From an uncultured Lachnospiraceae bacterium (GTDB taxonomy: Bacteria > Bacillota > Clostridia > Lachnospirales > Lachnospiraceae): a stretch of 64,000 nt of DNA. The stretch is from NCBI GenBank assembly GCA_910584205.1, contig CAJUAA010000013.1, forward strand, positions 24,432-88,431. The letters are read 5' to 3'. This document shows, piece by piece, positions 59,833-64,000 of this stretch; the stretch's first letter is position 1, and every line of letters starts with the position of its first letter. A program made the position numbers and the translations under genes. The notes beneath the pieces were generated by a model. The model searched no databases. It was not told where the DNA came from and was given only the letters and a program-made list of their open reading frames with translations.

Positions 59833-61208
59833 TATGCTCTCCCTGTCTGTTCCGCCTTTTTCTTTCTGAAGAAATCATCCACCCTCTTGCGGATCTCTGT
59901 GGGCTTCAGATATTTCATCATATATCCTTCCGGCTTTAAGCTCAGCACCTTCTTCACGCTTTCCGGATCATCCCGGCTGGTGAGGAAAATGACCGATACA
60001 TCCTCGAATTCCTTCTCAGAACGGAGCATCTCCAGCACATGCCTTCCGTCGCAGACCGGCATGTCATAGTCCAGAAGCACCAGATCCGGCTTATCCAGCG
60101 TAATCGCACGAATCGCCGCCACGCCCGACTGAACCGCAGATACTTCATAATCCCCGATCAGCAGCCTGCGGATTCCCTCCCGTATGGTAATAGAATCATC
60201 GACCAGCAGGATCTTCGGGTTTTTCTTTTCTTTTTTGGCCTCATTGAAATTATTGAAATACTTCCTGGTTTCCGCCATCTCATTCTGTACGGCCAGCGGC
60301 GTACCGATTCCTGTCTCAAGCAGATGGGGCGCAATGACACAATAGGAAAAATATCCCTGATCCGTGCCGAACAGCAGGCTGACCTGCGGCTTCTCTCTCT
60401 CAAAAACCTGCTGAAATTCCTCATATGTCAGCAGATTCTCCTCCTGAATCTCATAAGACTCCACCACCGGAAAGTGCCTCATCACATGCCATACAAACTG
60501 GCAGGCGCTGTATCTGGCCGCATTGATCATCATGACATCCAGCTTCTCCGAACGGACTCCCATCAATTTTCCGACGGTATTGATCAGTATCCTCTCCTCA
60601 AAGGCCATGAGGATTTCCCATTTCTTCCGATCCTGCTCCCTTCCGTAAACCAGACGGTAATAGATGCCGTTTCCAAACTTCTCGCCGTCGTAGGTCTCGC
60701 TGATCACACGGGCTTTCAGGTTAAACATCTGCTGCACGCACCCCATAATCACGTTCTTCATGGACTCCAGTTCCTGTGCCGGAAGAAGGTCCTCCCACCT
60801 GCCCTCGTCCTTCCCGACGATGGCAAGGTCCTCGGTTGTTGTATGCCCGATCAGCCATCCGGCGCACACCGCCAGAAAGTGGTCGACTGCCTCCGGCGAA
60901 TAGTTGGAACGCTTCAGTTCCCCTTCCAGAATCGGAAGTGTCCTGTCCCGAAAATCCTTATGTATCCGCTTGTGCATTTTCAGATTTTTATATCCGATCA
61001 ATTCCATATAGTTCTCTTCATCTGTAAAATGCCGAATAGCATGCTCATAAAAATACCGAATTCCCTCCTCGCATGCTTTTCCGCTTTTTTCTTCCTCTCG
61101 TCTGAGAGTAAAAAGTCTGTTGATAATCGAAAACAGTCTCCTGTGCTCTTTGTCGATAGCATCAACTCCAAGATTGAATTCTTCTTTCCACACCAGCTGT
61201 TTATCCAT
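59832..61208 (-). CDS. bacteriohemerythrin - CheX-like - response receiver fusion
   Basis: A 458-residue three-part protein. Residues ~1-130 are a hemerythrin with a full set of di-iron ligands: His22, His56, His60 and Glu64 (HFTDEE), His79 and His83 (HKRIH), and HTTTED near 120. Residues ~150-310 are a domain I cannot name with certainty; LMGVRSEKLDVMMINAARYSACQFV recalls CheX/CheC-like folds. Residues ~335-450 are a receiver (LLVDDS, LVLLDYDMPVCDG, FLTSRDD, Lys in YLKP). It probably senses oxygen or nitric oxide and accepts a phosphoryl group. No kinase is nearby. Confidence 0.8.
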   Translation of the reverse strand: MDKQLVWKEEFNLGVDAIDKEHRRLFSIINRLFTLRREEEKSGKACEEGIRYFYEHAIRHFTDEENYMELIGYKNLKMHKRIHKDFRDRTLPILEGELKRSNYSPEAVDHFLAVCAGWLIGHTTTEDLAIVGKDEGRWEDLLPAQELESMKNVIMGCVQQMFNLKARVISETYDGEKFGNGIYYRLVYGREQDRKKWEILMAFEERILINTVGKLMGVRSEKLDVMMINAARYSACQFVWHVMRHFPVVESYEIQEENLLTYEEFQQVFEREKPQVSLLFGTDQGYFSYCVIAPHLLETGIGTPLAVQNEMAETRKYFNNFNEAKKEKKNPKILLVDDSITIREGIRRLLIGDYEVSAVQSGVAAIRAITLDKPDLVLLDYDMPVCDGRHVLEMLRSEKEFEDVSVIFLTSRDDPESVKKVLSLKPEGYMMKYLKPTEIRKRVDDFFRKKKAEQTGRA

Positions 61209-61339
61209 TTCCGCTCCTCCTTTGGCCTGTCATATTTCTGCAAAAAATCTTTGGAAAACACGCCTATATTATTATATACTATATCATACAATTTGGAATT
61301 TTCAAACAGAAAATTCTACAATGTTTTGTTACGTTCCGC

Positions 61340-61378
61340 AAAAAAACAGGGCAGGAATCCCCAATCGCATTCCTGCCC
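61340..61378 (-). terminator. intrinsic terminator of the MerR-DUF362 operon
   Basis: On the minus strand GGGCAGGAAT (61378-61369) pairs perfectly with ATTCCTGCCC (61358-61349), followed by TG and seven T. It lies ~50 bp after the DUF362 stop. Confidence 0.88.
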
Positions 61379-61427
61379 GGCGTATAACAGCCGTCCCGTT
61401 GTCCGGGTGCCTTTTTCTCATTCAGAT

Positions 61428-62291
61428 TCAGATCTCCACAAGCTCATATTCCCGGCTGCCAAGTCCGTGCTCCGCCGCCGTCTCTACCGTATGGATGCCG
61501 TTTCTGGACTCCATCCGCTCAATCAGATGGCTCTTCCCGGGGTCATCCGACTGATAGACCAGATCCACGCATGCCTGGTCCAGCGCCACCGGGTCCAGGG
61601 ATGCCAGTATACCGATATCCGCCATCTTCGGGTCTTCCGCCACCGCGCAGCAGTCGCAGTCCACAGACATGTTCTTCATGACGTTGATATACGCCATCTT
61701 TCCGCCAAAAAACTGTATGACTGACTTTGCAGCGTCCGCCATGGACTCCAGAAAGGAATCATGATCCGAAGACCAGAACGCCTCCACATCGCCCACTCCA
61801 TGGATGTAGGCTTTTCCATGAGCCGACGCGATCCCAATGGCGATATTTTTCAGAGAACCCCCGAAGCCTCCCATAGGATGCCCCTTGAAATGAGTCAGCA
61901 CCAGCATGGAATCATAATTTTTCAGATGGTCTCCCACATAGTTTTTCTGGATCTTTTTTCCGCCTTCTACGGCCAGTTCCATCTCTCCGTCCTCATCCAT
62001 GATGTCCACGTCCGCGATCGCTGTCCATCCGTGCTGCTTCATGGTTTCCCAGTGCGCTTCCGTGGTATTGCGCTTCCCTTCATAAGCCGTATTGCATTCC
62101 ACGATCGTTCCGTTCACTTTCGCAACCATGGGCTGCCAGAAGGGAGGACGGATAAAATTCTGATTTCCCACTTCCCCTGAGTGCAGCTTTACCGCTACTT
62201 TTCCCGGAAGAGACACTCCCAACGCATCATACAGCTTCAACACTGCTTCCGGCGTGATGTCCTTTGTAAAATACACTTTGGATTTTCCCAT
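61428..62291 (-). CDS. DUF362 domain protein
   Basis: A 287-residue protein of the DUF362 family (KVAVKLHSGEVGNQNFIRPPF; VLTHFKGHPMGGFGGSLKNIAIG; SVDCDCCAVAEDPKMADIGILAS). The DCDCCAV segment may bind metal, but the 2x[4Fe-4S] tail found in many relatives is absent. Start ATG after GGAGG. It is cotranscribed with a MerR regulator 65 bp upstream. The family has no settled function; partners suggest redox or metal-linked chemistry. Confidence 0.8.
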   Translation of the reverse strand: MGKSKVYFTKDITPEAVLKLYDALGVSLPGKVAVKLHSGEVGNQNFIRPPFWQPMVAKVNGTIVECNTAYEGKRNTTEAHWETMKQHGWTAIADVDIMDEDGEMELAVEGGKKIQKNYVGDHLKNYDSMLVLTHFKGHPMGGFGGSLKNIAIGIASAHGKAYIHGVGDVEAFWSSDHDSFLESMADAAKSVIQFFGGKMAYINVMKNMSVDCDCCAVAEDPKMADIGILASLDPVALDQACVDLVYQSDDPGKSHLIERMESRNGIHTVETAAEHGLGSREYELVEI

Positions 62292-62356
62292 ATTCTTTAA
62301 CCTCCTGTATCCGTTCCGCCTCTCCCGCCTGCGGCATGGAGCCGGCTTCCGCTGTT

Positions 62357-62740
62357 TTAACAAGGATCCTCCCAGGATAAACTCCCGGTCTCCACCGCCT
62401 TCTGGTATCTGGATATCTTATAGTCCAGACGATCCATGGCGTCCTGCAGCTTCTTCTGCTGTACGGCCAGATTGTTTCTCTGCTCCTTCAGAAGCGCCAG
62501 CCGCTCCGGAAACGTCCCGTCTCCCAGTCTGGACAGCCGCAGGTATTCCACCAGTGAATCCACCGGCATCCCGGCGCTCCGCAGGCAGACCACATGCTCG
62601 ATCCATTCCAGATCCTCCGGATGATAGTCCCGAATTCCTCCGGGGGTTCTGGAAATCTCCGGAAGAATCCCCGCCTTTTCATAATAGCGCAGCGTATCCT
62701 GCGTGATGCCAAACTGTTCACTGACTTCCCTGATCGTCAT
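62357..62740 (-). CDS. MerR-family transcriptional regulator
   Basis: A 127-residue regulator. The winged-helix start is MTIREVSEQFGITQDTLRYYEKAGILPEI by position 1-29, then RDYHPEDLEWIEHVVCLRSAGMP, and a coiled-coil dimer helix (LLKEQRNNLAVQQKKLQDAM). No C-terminal cysteine pair of metal sensors is present. The start ATG at 62740 has GGGAGG upstream. Its own promoter has the 19-bp spacer and palindrome typical of MerR targets, so it likely activates its own operon including DUF362. Confidence 0.88.
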   Translation of the reverse strand: MTIREVSEQFGITQDTLRYYEKAGILPEISRTPGGIRDYHPEDLEWIEHVVCLRSAGMPVDSLVEYLRLSRLGDGTFPERLALLKEQRNNLAVQQKKLQDAMDRLDYKISRYQKAVETGSLSWEDPC

Positions 62741-62770
62741 TTTCCATATCCTCCCATAAAGGATACTCAA

Positions 62771-62801
62771 ATTATACTCTCTGGAGTGCACTCCATGTCA
62801 A
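62771..62801 (-). promoter_or_regulatory. MerR-type promoter with 19-bp spacer and palindrome
   Basis: On the minus strand a perfect TTGACA (62801-62796) and a perfect TATAAT (62776-62771) are 19 bp apart, too far for normal use. The spacer contains the perfect palindrome GGAGTGCACTCC (62783-62794), the expected MerR binding site. Confidence 0.88.
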
Positions 62802-62865
62802 GAGATTTTTCCGAAAATATCCTCAAAATATCTCATCCAAAGAGTCCGGTCAAAATATCTTCCTG

Positions 62866-63624
62866 TCACTCTTTCAAAAGCAGCCCCACCGGACAATGGT
62901 CGCTCCCGGCCTGCTCCGCATAGATCAGGCTGTCCGCAATGTGCCCTTCATATCCGGAAGACACGAGGAAATAATCGATCCGCCAGCCCGCGTTCCGCTC
63001 CCTTGCCCGAAAGCGGTAGGACCACCAGCTGTACGCATCCGTCCTGTCCGGATACAGATATCGGAAGGAATCCACAAAACCGGAAGCCAGAAGCTCCCGC
63101 ATCTTCCCTCTCTCTTCATCCGAAAATCCCGCGTTTCCCCGGTTGTTCTTTGGATTTTTCAGGTCGATCTCTTCCTTCGCCACATTAAAATCCCCGGTCA
63201 CAATGACCGGTTTTTTCCGCTTCAGCGCTCCAAGATACGCCCGGAAATCATCCTCCCACTCCATCCGGTAACCAATGCGCGCCAGCTCGTTCTGCGCGTT
63301 GGGCACGTACACGTTGACCAGGTAATAAGCCGGATATTCCAGCGTCAGCGCCCGCCCTTCCGTATTGTGGCGGTCAAGCCCCAAATCCTTCGCCACGGAC
63401 AGGGGCGTCTCCTTCGTCAGCACGGCGGTTCCGGAATACCCTTTCTTCACCGCGCTGTTCCAGTATACCTCATATCCCGGAAAGATAAAATCCGCCTGCT
63501 CTGGCTGCATCTTCGTCTCCTGGATGCAGAACACATCCGGATCCTCCCGGTCCAGAAACTCCATGAACCCTTTGTTCATGCAGGCGCGCAGCCCGTTCAC
63601 ATTCCATGAACACAATTTTCTCAC
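62866..63624 (-). CDS. exodeoxyribonuclease III family protein (AP endonuclease)
   Basis: A 252-residue DNA repair nuclease of the ExoA/Xth type. Seen: KLCSWNVNGLRA, FCIQETKMQ (catalytic Glu), NVYVPNA, VTGDFNVA (Asp/Asn), WRIDYFLVS and SDHCPVGL (catalytic His). The GTG start at 63624 follows GGAGGG at 8 nt; upstream in-frame ATGs lack such a site. It lies directly downstream of rnpB and may be read from the same transcript. Confidence 0.93.
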   Translation of the reverse strand: MRKLCSWNVNGLRACMNKGFMEFLDREDPDVFCIQETKMQPEQADFIFPGYEVYWNSAVKKGYSGTAVLTKETPLSVAKDLGLDRHNTEGRALTLEYPAYYLVNVYVPNAQNELARIGYRMEWEDDFRAYLGALKRKKPVIVTGDFNVAKEEIDLKNPKNNRGNAGFSDEERGKMRELLASGFVDSFRYLYPDRTDAYSWWSYRFRARERNAGWRIDYFLVSSGYEGHIADSLIYAEQAGSDHCPVGLLLKE

Positions 63625-63648
63625 TGTCTGTACCCTCCACATGCAGAC

Positions 63649-63693
63649 TGCCGCAGCTTCGCCTGTCATAATTCTGACAGTCTGGCTGCGGCA
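63649..63693. other. long hairpin between rnpB and the exonuclease gene
   Basis: TGCCGCAGC/GCTGCGGCA plus an inner CTGTCA/TGACAG stem. No T-run follows on the minus strand. It may define the rnpB 3' end by blocking exonucleases while letting transcription continue. Confidence 0.5.
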
Positions 63694-63711
63694 ATCGGTT
63701 TCTGTCTTTTT

Positions 63712-64000
63712 GATACGGCAGGCAGGACGGTAAGCCGGGTTATGTCGTTGGACGATCATCTATCTAGGCGTACCGTTGCCGATACGCTCGAGCGACCTAC
63801 CTGAAGCTGACGGGCCGCCATACGCTTCTGCTTGGTCTTGCTTCGGATGGGGTTTACATGTGCCCCGTCTGTTACCAGACGGGCGGTAGTCTCTTACACT
63901 GCCTTTCCACCCTTACCGGGAAGCTTTCGCCCCCGGCGGTTTATTTCTGTTGCACTGGCCTTGGAGTCGCCTCCACCGGACGTTATCCGGCATCCTGCCC
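63712..64000 (-). ncRNA. rnpB: RNase P RNA (class A), 5' end cut by the window edge
   Basis: Read on the minus strand, the conserved core of bacterial RNase P RNA is clear: GGGCAGGATGCCGGATAACG at the edge, GAGGCGACTCC, GCCAGTGCAACAGAAA, AAGGGTGGAAAGGCAGTG, AGACTACCGCCC, TAAACCCCATCCGAAGCAAG, and GATAGATGATCGTC before CATAACCCGGCTTA at the 3' end. Together with the protein RnpA it trims tRNA 5' leaders. About 60 nt of the 5' end, including P1-P3, lie outside the window. Confidence 0.93.

Noticed and set aside
1..64000. CRISPR array, prophage or insertion sequence
   Set aside because: No regularly spaced repeats, phage structural genes, integrases or transposases were seen. The repeats found are a single 28-bp pair and operator-sized palindromes.

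Overview
The window looks like chromosomal DNA of a Gram-positive, anaerobic gut clostridium, most likely a Lachnospiraceae member. The coding parts are GC-rich. AGGAGG ribosome sites are strong and GTG/TTG starts are frequent. The gene families fit this group: BlaI/M56 pairs, ECF sigma/anti-sigma pairs, LytTR and GHKL two-component proteins, PTS transporters with PRD antiterminators, a CD1871A-type CXXC peptide, DUF362 and IMPACT/YigZ proteins. No species can be named from the sequence alone. No prophage, insertion sequence, CRISPR array or rRNA gene was seen. The right edge cuts an RNase P RNA gene.

Layout, left to right. 0-8 kb: a nitroreductase, a small operon (GNAT, DHFR-like, membrane peptide), a lipoprotein class D beta-lactamase, a sugar O-acetyltransferase whose 3' end is replaced, a DUF2284 protein, an AT-richer AlbA_2 ATP-binding protein and an aminotransferase that has lost its N-terminus. 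8-14 kb: a sugar pathway of mutarotase-like protein, FGGY kinase, fucose-isomerase-like protein and class II aldolase, with a divergent AraC/PocR regulator. 14-22.6 kb: an AAA/PD-(D/E)XK protein, then a LacI-controlled fructoside cluster (PTS, GH32-like hydrolase, two metallo-beta-lactamase-fold proteins) with three clusters of CCGG-centred operators. 22.6-27.7 kb: a BlaI/M56 pair and a LytTR/DUF3021/ABC exporter operon. 27.7-29.8 kb: two decayed genes (MATE, NB-ARC). 29.8-35.5 kb: a deaminase, a phosphatase, a thioredoxin/CXXC/polyferredoxin redox trio, and a MarR protein fused to a second domain. 35.6-42 kb: an ECF sigma/anti-sigma operon with two FtsX-like permeases, and a GHKL/LytTR two-component system.

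42.0-43.8 kb is the most unusual part. It holds a noncoding leader containing a complete, circularly permuted tRNA-like fold, directly upstream of a slipin/SPFH gene. The fold matches the architecture of bacterial Y RNAs (YrlA-type). No Ro60/Rsr or RtcB gene is present in the window. A strong + strand terminator with no gene upstream lies just before it.

43.8-64 kb is mostly housekeeping and sugar uptake: two zinc-ribbon proteins, YigZ, a UvrD-type helicase, gltX, a flavoprotein, a VapBC-like toxin-antitoxin pair in AT-rich DNA, a C45 acyltransferase-like protein, another ECF/anti-sigma pair, the glucose PTS with its antiterminator and RAT/terminator leader, a Sel1-repeat protein, a hemerythrin/response-regulator fusion, a MerR/DUF362 operon with a 19-bp-spacer promoter, exonuclease III and rnpB.

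Starts were re-chosen wherever a ribosome binding site favoured an internal codon. Functions are inferred from protein motifs by eye; no database search was run.
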